A stretch of DNA of 64,000 nucleotides from Sistotremastrum niveocremeum HHB9708 (taxonomy: Eukaryota; Basidiomycota; Agaricomycetes; Sistotremastrales; Sistotremastraceae), in contig KV419433.1 in NCBI GenBank assembly GCA_001630475.1, positions 178,686 through 242,685 on the forward strand. The letters are read 5' to 3'. The notes below the pieces were generated by a model that did not search any database, was not told where the DNA came from, and worked only from the letters and a program-made list of their open reading frames with translations. A program made the translations under genes and the position numbers. Shown here one piece after another: positions 46,267-58,631 of this stretch (position 1 is the first letter of the stretch; every line of letters starts with the position of its first letter).

Positions 46267-47047
46267 AGATAGAGATAAGACGCGATCCACGCTTTGGTTT
46301 GTGCTTCTAGTTTGTGTTTTTGTGGAACTTCAGCCGGCTGAAGCAGGACCCAGAAGAGACCACGACAGGCGACTCGAGACCTTCTTAACCCACTTGCTTT
46401 GAAATCTTATCGATAGCGTTGTAAGGTAGCATTCTCAGTTCCGAAGGTAGCCTAACTACATCCTGATCGTTGCACGAATGTGGTGCGCCAGAAGATCCAT
46501 CACGAAATCTGACGACAGACAATCAATTTCTCATTTCACCAAAATTCAGGCAAAGAGAAAGTAAGCGAAGCGTGGCTGATGGCCCCGTTAGTGGAGGATC
46601 ATTATTTTGGACTCAAGAGTCAGCGAACAGTTGAAGAGTTAACGGTTCAACGTTCAACCATAGCAGATGCTTTAGGGCATTGGGCGTTGTACGGTTTAAG
46701 GTTTGCCGCTCGTTGCCGTCCCGAATACAGCTCCGACGGCTTATTTCGGGGATAACGGTCACGACGCACTTCTTCTGAGGCGCATCAGTTTCGAAGGCAA
46801 CAAAGTGAAAGGAAGGTTGCTGAGCACATTAATCATTCCGAGCGATCATATCTACTTCTGCGTTCCTGATTCTCTCTCGCTGTATTATCTCTCGAATATT
46901 TTGTATATACTAGTACAGTATATATTCTCCTTCCCCGAGGTGGCTGACCGTGGCTCCAGATCCCAGATCTATGAACTTGCCAAGCTTCCATTCCCATTCA
47001 TAGATTGTTATTCGTGTGGGGATCGTATCAAATTACATTGTTGATAA
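46267..47047. other. Intergenic, 0.8 kb
   Basis: Upstream of family member 1 and downstream of member 2. A plus-strand frame at 46703-47044 shows no motif. Confidence 0.4.
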
Positions 47048-47489
47048 CTACGGGACTATCAAAGCGCCATTCAGGAAATCTTCTGTTATCGGGTGTTTTT
47101 CTCCCGGTGAACTTTCCGCTTTCCGAAGACGGAAGAATAAGAAAAGCGACAGCCCTCCAAAGACAAGGGTAGCTATATCATCACAGCAGAATCGTAACAT
47201 TGACGAAAAACGAATGTATAGGTTCCGGAAAGGCAAATAGAGATAGTGTCAGAGACAAAATAGAACATAGATGGAAGGCTCACATAAACCCAGCGCGATC
47301 ACAAGTTTCCAAGCTAAAGAGTCGGAGAAGATAGACTGAGGGCCACAATTCTCGTGATTTCTATTTGATAGTGATCAGTGGAAGATCAATGGAAGAGTTT
47401 TCATCGACTCACAATTCGTTACATTCCTCAGCTAAAGCCATGCTGACCAGCAAACCCAAAATAAATAACGTGAACGTGGCGCGATCCAT
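47048..47489 (-). CDS. Small single-pass membrane protein family, member 2 (divergent)
   Basis: Signal exon MDRATFTLFILGLLVSMALA-EECNEL; exon 2 LNHENCGPQSIFSD..AWKLVIALGL; exon 3 STLVFGGLSLFLFFRLRKAE and a short tail ending FLNGALIVP. It has the same three-exon layout, Cys pair and intron before the second half of the membrane helix as the sisters. The basic patch is reduced to RLRK and the Tyr/Pro/Gln tail is missing. At roughly 100 aa it is the shortest and most divergent member. The exon joins are phase-consistent (TT|A and T|CT). Confidence 0.6.
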
Positions 47490-48164
47490 GGTATACGATT
47501 TGAATGAGTGAAGCAAGCGATCAACGCTATTATGAGGGACAGTCACGGACTGTGATTCAGAAGAAAATCAATTCGCAGAACCAGGGAAGGCCAGAGACAG
47601 GCCAATCAAGCTGGCTTTCCAAGCTCCATTTAAGACTGCTCGTAGATGTCTACAGCTTTGATCGATCGCCAGATTAAACGAGTGAGATGAATGAGCATTG
47701 GTGTCTTTATCTTCTTTCTTGTTGGCTTGGAATCGGCCTATTATTGACCTGCCATCACGGAAGACAATGCTTTTTTGATTTCATCATTCCGAGTTCGATC
47801 CTGCCTAAGTCCGCGGAGACCAATTTACATGTAAATCGGAATTATCAGAAGCGTTTCTGTAAATCTTCACGCGGAACAGATTGCTTTCACTTTCTGTTCA
47901 GTAATTGATAGAGAGCATGTCGAATCTTGATACGGGAAGTTGTGTCACGGGAGTCAGTCCTCACGACTATCTCCCTTATCGAAGTCTTCCAAGCCGATGA
48001 GAACATGTCCCTGCTCGACGAAGACTCGAAGGCGCCAAGAACGCCAAACACGAAAGCTGGCTCATGGTGTATTCAAGAAGCAACCACATGTCCCGTTATA
48101 TTGATCAAGATCAAAGAGAGCGACGAAGTTCGACGAGGGAATCGGACAACCAAAATATTGCTAT
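47490..48164. other. Intergenic, 0.7 kb
   Basis: Contains the promoter of member 2 and the 3' end of member 3. No supported gene was seen. Confidence 0.4.
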
Positions 48165-48777
48165 TCAAGCCCTGACCTGTTGTGTCTCGGAATACATAAC
48201 TACCATATACGCAGGTTCAGGCTAAAATATGAAAAATCTCAGTTCTGACATTTTCAATCAGCGAGGGGATACTCACAGCTTGAACATTCGGAGCGGGGTA
48301 CGATCTCCTGTCATATGCACCATTGACCTGGTAGCCTAGATTCTGTTGTTGCAGGGGATAGGTGCCAGTTTGCTGAGCGTAGACTGGGGTCGTGACGAAT
48401 CGTTGGTTGTAGGCGTTGATTCTGCGACGACGTTGGACGTAGAAGAATGAGAGGAGGGTAAGCAAGAAGATCGCTAGATATCATGGAGGGTCCAAGCAAA
48501 GAAAGATTGCAGAAAGAGCAAGAGGAAGGGTAGAAATCAGTCGGTGCGATGAACATGATATAAGGGAGAAATACCTGAACCAATGGCGATGGCAACTCTA
48601 ACACCTGTCGATAACGGATTCGAACAATTCACATCCCCAAAACTTGTCGACAATAAATTACAGCGGCTCTTCAAATGTCGTTGAGGTGGCTTACGCGTTC
48701 TCGAAGCAACGCTCTTGGGCTCTCACAGGGCGTAGCGTCAACGCAAGGACGCAGAAGATCGCTAGCAGAGACATCAT
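48165..48777 (-). CDS. Small single-pass membrane protein family, member 3
   Basis: Signal exon MMSLLAIFCVLALTLRPVRAQ-ERCFENA; exon 2 FGDVNCSNPLSTGVRVAIAI-GS; exon 3 AIFLLTLLSFFYVQRRRRIN, then AYNQRFVTTPVYAQQTGTYP and a Gln/Tyr/Pro tail. The last exon after 'PNVQA' is short (PEPAYMVVMYSETQQVRA) and less like the YAPPPG ends of members 4 and 5. It is very close to member 5 over CFENAFGDVNC and YNQxFVTxPVYxQQTG. The predicted topology is outside N-terminus, one helix, RRRR stop-transfer, cytosolic tail. Role unknown; a receptor-like or adaptor role is inference. Confidence 0.7.
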
Positions 48778-49462
48778 TTCTGAGATAAATCGTCAACGCA
48801 GAGCACATGGACAGCGATTCGAAGTACTTCAGCTGTTCGTGTCTAGCACAGCACGTAACAAAATCAAAGTTGCCCGAGCGAACAGTTCACGGACGACGAG
48901 AGATGGATGCGCACAGCAAGACGTGGGTCAGAGGGTTTTTACATAGGATCTAGGGCGGTTGCATGGCCTTGAACTAGTTGGATTACCCTTCCCAATAGCA
49001 GATACGCGCAAGGATGCGCTGTCGACGGCAACTTAGCAACGTCGGCAAAGGCCGGTACCTGAACTCGAGTCTCGAGCTCATCGTGCAGGCAAGCGTGCAG
49101 GCCTTTTCCATAAAGGAGGTCATCTTGATCAATTGAGGCTCACTCTTCCACTCATACTTGAAAACTCAACTAGCCAGGATGTATTTCCCAGAGCTTGCAT
49201 TTTATTCTTTTCTCGCGTTGTGGGATTGAATGACACCGATCCGGATAGTGAGGAAGTGCGAGCCAGGGACCGAGTCGGGATTGAAGCGGTAACATATCGG
49301 TCCTGGACACGCTTCTGGAAAGGCACTGTAACCACGCGAGAAGAACCATCCAATTCTTTCGAAAACCATCGAAATTTGAGGCGAGATCAAATTTCTCTCA
49401 TAGCAGTACACTCTTATCAAAGACCCGACATGTATCCTGTCAAAGCGTCGAAATGGCACCGA
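48778..49462. other. Intergenic, 0.7 kb
   Basis: Promoter of member 3 and 3' side of member 4. No gene motif was recognised. Confidence 0.4.
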
Positions 49463-49960
49463 TCACACCCTTATTTTCTCAGGTGGTACACCAGGAGGAG
49501 GGGCGTATCCTCCATACACAGGCTGAGGCTGATCAAATGATGAGCATTCATCAAACAGGAAACAATGATGACTTACACTCTGCAAACCGTATCCCTCACT
49601 CTGATAATTATAGAACGGGCCCCTCCCGTGTGGCGAATAAACATCTGGGTCCTGAGGATAGAACACCGACTGAGGGTCCGGCGTTCGAGCTTGTCTACCG
49701 AATGCTGGACTTGTGATGTATTGTCTTTGCGCGACGGAATTGCGTCGACGACGCATGTAATAATAAAGTCCGCCTACACCGACGAGAAGTGCCGCTAGTT
49801 GTTTAATTCAGAGAGTGGAAAGACCGAAAGGCAAGCGTCAGAAGATAATAGGAAGGAGTTCCGTACAAGACAGCTAACCTAAGCCCAGACCCATCCAGAT
49901 TCTCGCTTCGGACGAGAATGCACCAGGGTTACCACAAGTCACTTGACCAAGACTGAAAAT
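49463..49960 (-). CDS. Small single-pass membrane protein family, member 4, 5' exon not found
   Basis: Visible exons: LGQVTCGNPGAFSSEARIWM-GLGL | AALLVGVGGLYYYMRRRRNS, then VAQRQYITSPAFGRQA and a Tyr/Pro/Asp-rich tail to GYGLQS | PQPVYGGYAPPPGVPPEKIR-V. It matches the family from exon 2 onward, including the intron before the helix and the YAPPPGxPP end shared with member 5. No signal-peptide exon with the family CF motif could be found between here and the regulator at 50555. The gene is either 5'-truncated or has a distant or diverged first exon. The upper limit given is the last well supported base region. Confidence 0.55.
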
Positions 49961-50554
49961 TGATGCTCCAATCAGCAGCTAGCAGAAAGCCTGTGTTCCT
50001 CTTCGAGTTTGAGCCTGAGAGTCTGACTCGAAACCCAGCCACATCTGGCATGACGTGGCATGAACACTGAGCATGCGAGGGCATGTAGTCCAAAGCTCAG
50101 ACCAGTTCCTCAGAAGACTCGTTTAATTTTACCAAATGGATAGACGAGGAGTTGAAGCTGATGCGCTGTTCGTCTGATCGGGTTCCAGTCTGCTTCAGTC
50201 GAGAGAGCCCAACAACTTGAACGCGAGGATCGCGCTTGCATGATCAGACTCGGAGATGCTACCTGAGACTATGATGGGACATTGTACCACGCCGAGTTAA
50301 TTCATAGTGTTTCCCGGATCTGAATGATCAAGACATAGACATCGAAGCGTCAAAGAGCCAGTTGCAAGACGGTGATTACAAGAGAAAATTGCTTTCCGAT
50401 ATCCGACCCGGCTTCTCAACATTGCCATAACGGGAAACCGCAACCCAAAAAAAAATCACCACAGAGCTGCTACAGTCGATACTTCTAGTTGACTTCTAAG
50501 ATTCGTCTAGGCCATTATATATACTTGATCATCAGTGGAAGTGCACAAGCGAGG
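49961..50554. other. Intergenic, 0.6 kb
   Basis: Expected site of the missing first exon of membrane family member 4. No signal-peptide-like exon was seen on the minus strand. Confidence 0.35.
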
Positions 50555-52494
50555 TTACGAAGGAGACACGCCAAGATCTTCTTCGACCTGCCTTACGAGA
50601 TTCTCTGTTTGAAAGGATGCGCCATATCAGATATACTACAGTCTGCTACAATGCGACTTCACACTCACCTGCGATAGAGAAAATACGGGCAAGCTTCCGA
50701 AGTGCTGTGATGATCACATGCAGCTCATTCTGCAATCCGCGGACCACAGATGCCTCGTCGGGAATGTCTCCCAATTCAACGGAGATTTTCTCGCGAATGA
50801 AGACATCTGCAGCAGATTTCCAACAGAACTGAGGAATCTTAGGATCCTTAATTTGATTGGTGTGAGTCGAAGAGAACTTACGGCAAGAATGGGGTCCAAA
50901 TATTGATACCGAGATGGCCGAATCGCCTGAATTACAGTCAGCATCGCACGTGCTGCGTCTAGGCTCAGCAGCTGCAAGTTAACATCTTTCGAGACGAAGG
51001 GGAGATAAAGGTGTATCGTTGAAGAATGAATAAGAGTATGCACAACAATGATGCGAAGGTCAATGTCCGACTGGGCCGTAACTGGAGGGAGCGATCCGTT
51101 TATGTGTTCGATGACTTTCTGCAGCTTGAAGTACTTCGTCCAGTCGGGTGCATCTTGAGATTCTAGGATTACACGTTTTAGCATATTCCAACCAAGAAAA
51201 CAAAGACCTTACTCATTGTGATCGTTGAAAAATTGATGCACTGCTCGAAAGTTGTTGCCGCTTTGATTACAAGGCTTTCAATATTGTTTGACGGAAAGAG
51301 GGTCGGAGTTTCGAGGAACCCGATGATAGTGCTTCCAGGAGGTCTCTATCCAAAATGAAGATCGAGGAAACTGTCGAAATCGGCAGGCACTTACTTGTTG
51401 CCTTTCTTCTCCTGGAAAAGGGGTCAGGATGGCTGTTTGTGTATCCTGACTCGCTTTGAACCCAGTAACACGGCCTATCAAAGGACCCCAGCACTTGTCA
51501 AGATAGTACACTTGCCAGAATAGTGCGGACTTCAGGATACCATCAGCATGCTGCCCGACAGTCTATGACACGAACAACGGGAAACCATTGGTGACGGTTG
51601 ATCAAAATTAGTGAATGAGCCGTACCTGGTGAAGTCTGCCTGACAGCGCTAGTGTCACCGCAGCGTTGGCGTGATATTTCCCCTCAACGAGCCGTCCGTT
51701 TCCGAAGAGGTAGACAGCCAAGATACACGTCGCTATGATGATGTCTGTTGTGTTTTCTCCAGTTGCGAGAGCGTTTGTGAGTCCTCGAATAGTGGCTCCC
51801 GGATCGGAAGACCCTGGAATGGAAGACGAGAAAAAGGGACCGATCATGCATATAGCATTCCTTAGACTCTTGGAGGGAGTCTTAAATCCGGGATAAAAGG
51901 ATATCAAGGGACACAGCTGGAAGCGATGATTCAAGAACTCGGGGAGGCTAGCAAGTCAGCGTCAGTTTTAAGGAGAGCCAGAGCAGAACAGCATACGAAG
52001 CGATGAACTGTGCCGCCATATCCTCTTGATTGTGATCTTCGTCATCGTCCTCAGGTTCTGCGGCGCAAAGGACGGGATAGAATGAGCCTGGTATGGAAAA
52101 CGCATAACCTCCATTAAATTCACACACCAGGATTGTAAGCTTCTTCCAACTCCTGAATTCGATTCTGAAGTGCTTCGATCTGTTCGGTAAGCAGTTGATG
52201 ACGGCTCTTGTGCTGTCCGTCATCGTACTGGCATTCATCTTCTAACCTGACCTTGCGGCATTGCTCGCAGAAGGGTCTTCTGCCGTCGCATTTCTTGAAG
52301 GTGTTCAGTCAGATACATAAACTGAGGATGTACAGGAAGCCATACAATCTTTCTGCGGCTATAACGACAAAGAAATCGTCAACGACATGTAATTATGTCT
52401 GTCGAAATGCTGCTGACCGGCAAACAAGGCACGCAGTGCCTCTGAAAAGGGTGTTGTTTGTCAAGATGTCTTGCTGTTCAGCGTTGAACTCCAT
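50555..52494 (-). CDS. Zn2Cys6 fungal transcription factor, paralog 2
   Basis: Start MEFNAEQQDILTNNTLFRGT; zinc cluster CLVCRRRKIKCDGRRPFCEQ then CRKVRLEDEC, built from three exons with the middle one of 13 nt (52346-52358). The coiled coil LLTEQIEALQNRIQELEEAY follows. Regulatory domain marks are FMNHRFQLCPLISFYPGFK-type, 'NLQLLSLDAARAMLTVIQA', 'IRPSRYQYLDPILAV' and 'ALRKLARIFSIA'. A last intron gives ENLVRQVEEDLGVSPS and TAA at 50555-50557. It is closer to paralog 3 than to paralog 1 in these blocks. It probably binds DNA as a dimer via CGG half-sites, as the class does; targets are unknown. Confidence 0.8.
52346..52358 (-). other. 13-nt microexon of Zn2Cys6 paralog 2
   Basis: CCGCAGAAAGATT on the minus strand encodes the RRKI step of the zinc cluster. 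Bordered by GTTATAG and GTATGG. It conserves length, phase and position with the sisters. Confidence 0.75.
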
Positions 52495-55400
52495 GATTGA
52501 ATGTCGAATGTTGTAGCTCACCTCGTCGACAAGAAACCCTTATATCTCATAGGATCAAGAGGATTCTTTCAGTCCGCATCTCTCAGCGCCGCCAGCGGCC
52601 CACGAAGAAAGGCGAATTACGGACCCACTCTATCGCTTTTCGAACGCGTTTTCGGGCTCCTGTTAGTCAAGATCCCGGAACACAATCATGTGTGCACGCG
52701 AGCGCACACCTGCTGAGCAACGTCTGTCCGGAATGATAACCTTTGAAACATGACCCCCTGATCCGGCTTGAGGCTCCAACTCGATCCTACAACTTGATGT
52801 TCGAGCGTTAAGGAGAAAGGAGAAGATACGTGCATGCTCGCTCTGTCGGTAACAAGAACTTTCCGCTATGAATTCTGGGAGGGGATTTGTTCAGAAGAAA
52901 CCCAAAACGAAGACCGAAGGCCGACTCGTACATGCCGACTGACGGAGATCGATAAGAGTTTCTCGAAGAGAAAAACTTAACTGGAAACAAACATTGTCTT
53001 GAGGACGATTTTATAATGTGCTCTTTGCTGAAGCGGTATTCAGGTCGTTCAACGAGTCCACCAGGTCAATTCAAAGAGAGAAGCAGGTATAGCAGAGCGG
53101 AGTTTAGAACCTCGAGAGTCAAAGAAACCGGAGAAGGCTATTCTTGCCGGACTTCACGGAGATAGATGCTTCACCGATAACAGTGATCACACGTCCATAC
53201 ATCATTCAGCGATGGGATCCAGGAAAGGTTGCGACAAGACTATAGCAGAAGTCCGTGGCCACGTTCTGGGGATCGAATTTCTGTTGGCGCTAAGTGAAGT
53301 TTCGTAAACGTTGACGGGAAAATGCAATTATGGGGTCGGCGAAATCGTTACTTGAGGCGTTAGCTCATTCAGAGCAGCCAAGTCACAAGTGAGAGTATCC
53401 TGTTCTAGCCTTGTTTCAAGTTTCTCGGAGCAGGACCTAAACATGGCTGGTTTGGTAATCCGCTATTTGGAAAAGAATGGAAACCAACGAGGTAGAAAGG
53501 CGGAGCCGTGAATTCCCACGCATAAATTCGCAGACTTCGATATCCTTGATGACTTGATATGACCGAAGTCATCATGAAGCAAAGGCGTTCCTGGGCTTAG
53601 ACGCCCAATCAATTGCCTTGAGTGATTGCTTGGTTGAGGCCAGTACGATGATCTTGAAGGAACAATATACCTTATTCTAGACAGTTGGCGGTACGTCAAA
53701 ATTGATGTGTTGATCTCGCTGATCATAGGCCTGGCGCGCAGGGGACGAGTGCAGATCCAGGTTAAACATTCCGTCACGCGGGACTGAGATATTATAGCCG
53801 TTGGCGATATATTATGACCATGGGGCTTTTGTCTTACTGATGACAACTCTATCAGAACACGCCTGTTTCAAATAAATTGCATTGTAGCAAGTTTTAAACT
53901 CACTGGTTGAGCCAACACTTGCTTCAGGTAGCAATGAGATTGGCTCGAAAACCCCTCAGTAGGTCGGGTTCCATAGTTCACTTGGGACATTCGTTCGAGG
54001 CTGAGTTCAACGCGGCCCAAGCGATCGAGCAGAAACCAAAAAAGACAAGCGTTCAGACTCTGAACCGGTACGGAGGTTCGCTGTGATTTTTGAACTTGAG
54101 CTCAACTCAAAAAATCGAGTCGCAAGTGATTCCACCGACGTAGAAGTGGAAACTTTCCTACCACATTATTTCAGAAACCGTCTGCGAAACCCTGCAAAAC
54201 CTGCACGATTGACATTTTTGAATAATCTAGAATGGCGTCTCATGGAAAGAGTAATCCTGCAAAATACGTTCGTAGTTGTCAGCTTCATTCTGTTTCGTTG
54301 TGGACGATTGTGAGTCGACAATCGTGAAATCGCCGTGCAAGACCGCAACATTGAATTCCGAGTCGGTGTGACAGTGACCGTGACATGCGGCAAACCGGTG
54401 AACTGGCTCGCCCGAACTCCGGGCTGCTGGGCGTCTCATTCAAGGATGCCGACATGCCACTCCGGGATTCGCTCTTGGCCTGTAGTTTTTAGGGTGTGGT
54501 CTTTCGCCAGCTTTGAGAAACTCCATGCGCGTTCTAAGAATCACCGTTGGACGTCTTTTTCCTTTACGGAAGCGTTCGTGCTCGAACGTGCCAGCCATAG
54601 ACCCGCAGTGGCTGTTTTCTACTCTTCATCTCGCTTTTGACTGAAACACTGCGAAGTATCACATCATGGGTAAAAATAAATTGTCGTCGACACATCTATG
54701 CTTCTCTTACAGAAGACTGGTGCTCGCTTGCCGTACTCGCGCACCAATCTACTCTCCGTCATGGCAGTAGTGGCAAACTAGTTAGCTCGCCACCTGGACC
54801 ACTCTTATCGGACTGCGTGTAATGCCGTGAGGAGTAATCTGAAATGTTCTAGAGTATCCTGTGATTCTCTGAGACGGCTGAGTCCCAAAATCAGAGTTTT
54901 CTTTGCAGCGAGTCAACAAACGTAAGGGAGTGGGGCCGTGGGCGGATGATAAGCGATGCAACGATCATCCTCCGGATCCATCTGGGCTTTGTCGTCAACC
55001 GTACTGCGCTACCAGAAGCTGAACTCGTGTTTATTCCGACGATTTCAATGTTCAGTGAACATCCTTCCACAAACCACCCGCCGAGGCTCAGCCGAGGCTC
55101 AGCCGCCACTCGCCATCATAGTATATTAAGTACTTATTTGAACGAAGGGGCTACCCAGACCGTTTTGTCGTCTTGTTTTGATACCGAGGTAATACTCGCG
55201 ATGATAACTTTTTTTCAGCCTACATCCGAGACGATCCCTTCTAACCCAACTTTGGATTCAAGAATTTCAACAATTACTTACCACTCAGAACGGCAACCTC
55301 CGTGGACCGAAAAGGTGTAAGGTCTTCCGTGCCCGTCGGTCAGGCACGTTCGGGAAAATAATCCTCCAATGCTGCTTTTGATCGCCAAGTCACTCCTACA

Positions 55401-55971
55401 TTCAATGGAGGGCCCGAATCGTAAATATACGAACCCGCACGGTGATCGACCGTGAGATTTGGAAGCGCTGTGTAGGATGACTGAAAATCATAGCGTTGAG
55501 GCGGCTTCGGGCGCAACTGCTCAGTAATCGTCGGCATTGATCGCCAAAAAATATGAACGACCTCGGAAAAAATTACGAGCGATCCTTGACGTTGCGTCAT
55601 ATTTATCGCCTTCTCTGAGAGCCCAGTGAGACATATTTCGCGAAAGGAGAGCAATACGCGTCCCCGGCAGAACGGAAAGACAATGCGTCCGCTCCCGACT
55701 CCGGCTAAATATTCGGCATAGAATGGCCGTCGCCGTTTGCCGCATGCCGTTTGCCGAACACGCGTCCATTCTCTTCGCCCAACGCGTACGACGTTGCATC
55801 TGCTATAGCCGTGCCCAACCCTGCAGAATTATTCTATATAATACGCGGTCAGATGAGAAATGAAAAACGTCACCTCTTACCGCACTCCTCGCCCCGCGCC
55901 TCTCAGGAGTAAACACTCCTAAGTTTTATTACTTGTATTTCACCCTCATCAACTCGAAGATACCTGCTGAT
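52495..55971. other. 3.5-kb stretch without a recognisable gene
   Basis: Holds the promoter of Zn2Cys6 paralog 2 and of the second SDR gene. Frames of 60-127 codons are scattered on both strands without motifs or splice chains. Small features: an inverted repeat ACGATTGT..ACAATCGT at about 54302-54323, and a CCGAGGCTCAG direct duplication at about 55081-55101. No RNA gene was seen. Confidence 0.4.
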
Positions 55972-57417
55972 ATGCCTTCGTGGGATATAAATCGTGATAT
56001 GCCAGACCTTACTGGAAAGGTAGGACCAGAATGCTGATTGACTGATTATACTCTCTAACGAGCTCGAACAGGTCGCAATCGTTACAGGCGGAAACACGGG
56101 TCTCGGTCTCGAGGTGAGCATCTTCAGCTCTCTTGCTAATCACAATTCATCCCTGACATCCACCCTCATCAGATCGTCCGGCACCTCGCATTACACAACG
56201 CCAAAGTCTACATGGCATCCCGAACCGAATCCCGTGCCCTCGCTGCCATCTCCAAACTACACTCCGACCATCCGGAATTGAAGCAGAAAGCCGGGATCGT
56301 ATGGCTGAAATTAGATCTGTGTGATCTTCAGAGTTGCAGGAATGCTGCGAGAGAGGTTCTTGAGAAAGAGGGAGAAAGCGGACGGCTGGATATTTTGAGT
56401 GAGTACTTGATCAGTTGGAATAGGGGCTTGGCTGATGCGGGGGATGTGAAGTTAATAATGCGGGTGTTATGGCTACTCCGTATGAGCTTACGAAGGTGTG
56501 TCTGTTTTTGCTCGATGAAATATGAGCGGAGAATAACGGTCTGATACAGGATGGTGTCGAGAATCAATTCCAAGCGAATTTCTTGGGACATTTCGCCTTT
56601 ACTGTTCCCTTGCTTCCTCTTCTCATCAAAACTTCCAAGGTATTTATTCGCCTTGATTGTATCCGTCATCCGCTAAAATGCCCTGATTCAGGACCCCGAA
56701 TCTTCCGTTCGCCTCGTTCAAGTCTCGTCGATGGGTAAGTGCTATTGCTCTACTGCTCTCTATCTTCGTACTCACAACCATGTACTAAGGTCATAATTTT
56801 GCGTCTCGAGCGTCTGGGGGGATCAAATTCGATACGCTGGACTCTGTCAATCGGAAGTACTCGAATGCCTACGTTCGTTATGGCCAGGTTAGTCTTCTCC
56901 TTGTCTTCTTCACATCGTCCAGTCTCTAACTCTTCACTCTGATAGAGTAAGCTCGCCAACGTTCTGTTTGCGAAAGCGTTGGCGAAGAGACTGAAAGACG
57001 AGAGAATATTCAGTTCAGCGTTGCATCCGGGTAACATCAGGACCGGTACGCACCCTATCGACTTTTCCGAATCTCAATCTCAATCTTTTCATTGGTAGAA
57101 CTCAACCGTGGCACTCTTGAGTCGTATCCCTGGGCCCGACCTATCATCGCAATGATCGAATGGGGTCTCATAGCGCCTTATAAAGGAGCCATCACGCCTC
57201 TCTACGCCGCTACCAGTCCAGAGATCGAGTCAAGCAACCTGAGGTATGAGTCACGTTTCCGGATATTGAGATTATCTCTGATTCCTTTCGCAGGGGAGAA
57301 TATTTTGTTCCTTATGCTAAGAAAACTGCGCCGTCGAAGCTTGCTCAGGATGATAAGTTGGCAGATGACTTGTGGACGCTCGCTGAGAAGCTCGTCGCAG
57401 AGAAGACTACCGCTTGA
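55972..57417 (+). CDS. Short-chain dehydrogenase/reductase, second copy
   Basis: Exons splice to MPSWDINRDMPDLTGK | VAIVTGGNTGLGLE | IVRHLALHNAKVYMASRTES...GRLDIL | INNAGVMATPYELTK | DGVENQFQANFLGHFAFTVP | VRLVQVSSMGHNF..YVRYGQ | SKLANVLFAKALAKRL...ALHPGNIRT | ELNRGTLESYPWARPII... and a last exon ending KLVAEKTTA with TGA. Rossmann motif TGGNTGLG, NNAG, catalytic Ser in VSSMG and YGQSK (YxxxK) are all present. About 320 aa, cytosolic. The family is often annotated as retinol dehydrogenase 12/13-like, but in fungi the substrates are mostly unknown. Related to the SDR gene at 1064-2397 in fold and layout, yet with different intron positions. Confidence 0.88.
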
Positions 57418-57936
57418 TCAACCTTTATCGCACATCCTGATTTACCAGACGTTTCACTCGTCTTACGCTATCCTACATATTCGTGAATTTATTTCTCCGG
57501 CTTTTTACTGTAACATTTGTAATATAATATGATAGACGAGGTTCTGGATGATGTACTGCACTCCTAATGTATCCATTTTCTTCTGGAAGCCTCCTATCAA
57601 TATTTCCGAGTATAGCTATAACTATACAGCACCGCGTCATGATTCCGAGCATGATTCCCTTGGCGCCTGTGAGAATCCCGATGGATTTCGGAATCCGCCG
57701 AGCCATTGCCTCATCGCCCACTGGCACTTGCGCAGTTCCTTGAGAACGGGCTTTCACATCTTTCAGATTGCCGTGCTATCACACGACGTAGCTGACTGGC
57801 GTTGAAATTACGCACCACCCCATCATCCCAACTAGACTCGACCAGGTTTACGACCACGACCACGACCACATCTTCATCACAATTGTCTTCATCATCGACG
57901 ACCTTGACTCTATCTGATCGCTAACTTGGAACCGAA
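57418..57936. other. Intergenic, 0.5 kb
   Basis: 3' UTR of the SDR gene and promoter of membrane family member 5, both on the plus strand. CT/GA-rich just before 57900; nothing else seen. Confidence 0.4.
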
Positions 57937-58631
57937 ATGCTGAATTATGTCTTGACGACTGTTTTGGTGTCTGCATTGCTTGTGAGACCCACTCTGGCTG
58001 CGCAGGAGGAATGTTTCGAGGATGTGTACGTCGTCGTCGAGCGACATTCACTCGCCTGTGGAGACTGATACACGTTCTGCTGGTCAGGTTTGGCAATGTG
58101 AACTGCAGGAATAGATTGTCGACGGGAGCAAGGATTGGAATAGCCATAGGATCCGGTACGTCTACGACTGCCTCGTTTCGATTTGATCATGTCTGACAAC
58201 TCGATTGCTCCTCTCCTTTCTCACTGCCTGTCTTTCCCAACTCTGGATCCCGACACTATTAACCGCCTCGATCAATATAGCCGCTGTCGTGATCATTGGC
58301 CTTGCGTTATGTGCTTATCAACGACGACGAAGAGTCAGGGCCTATAACCAACAATTCGTCACCAATCCAGTGTACGGCCAACAAACCGGTGCTCAGAACG
58401 GAGGATATCCTCCTCAACCTGCTTATTATCCTCAGAATAATGGATATCCCCAGAACGGAGGGTATGCAGGATCTCCATACGCAGGACAGGATTATGGAGT
58501 CCAGAGTGTGAGCCGAGTTTCCGCCCATTCTCTATGTTTCGTGAAACTGATGTACATACTCAAAGCTACAACCTGCCTATGCAGGATATGCCCCCCCTCC
58601 CGGTGCCCCGCCTGCGAAATATAACGTGTGA
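57937..58631 (+). CDS. Small single-pass membrane protein family, member 5
   Basis: Best preserved member. Signal exon MLNYVLTTVLVSALLVRPTLA-AQEECFEDV; exon 2 FGNVNCRNRLSTGARIGIAI-GS; exon 3 AAVVIIGLALCAYQRRRRVR, then AYNQQFVTNPVYGQQTGAQN and a Gly/Tyr/Gln/Pro repeat tail (YPPQPAYYPQNNGYPQNGGY) to QDYGVQ | RYAPPPGAPPAKYNV and TGA. Two lumenal Cys, one helix, RRRR. The tail repeats resemble low-complexity segments that self-associate. The intron before the helix is long for this window (about 120 nt). It is on the opposite strand from members 1-4 and separated from them by a regulator and an SDR gene. Confidence 0.75.
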
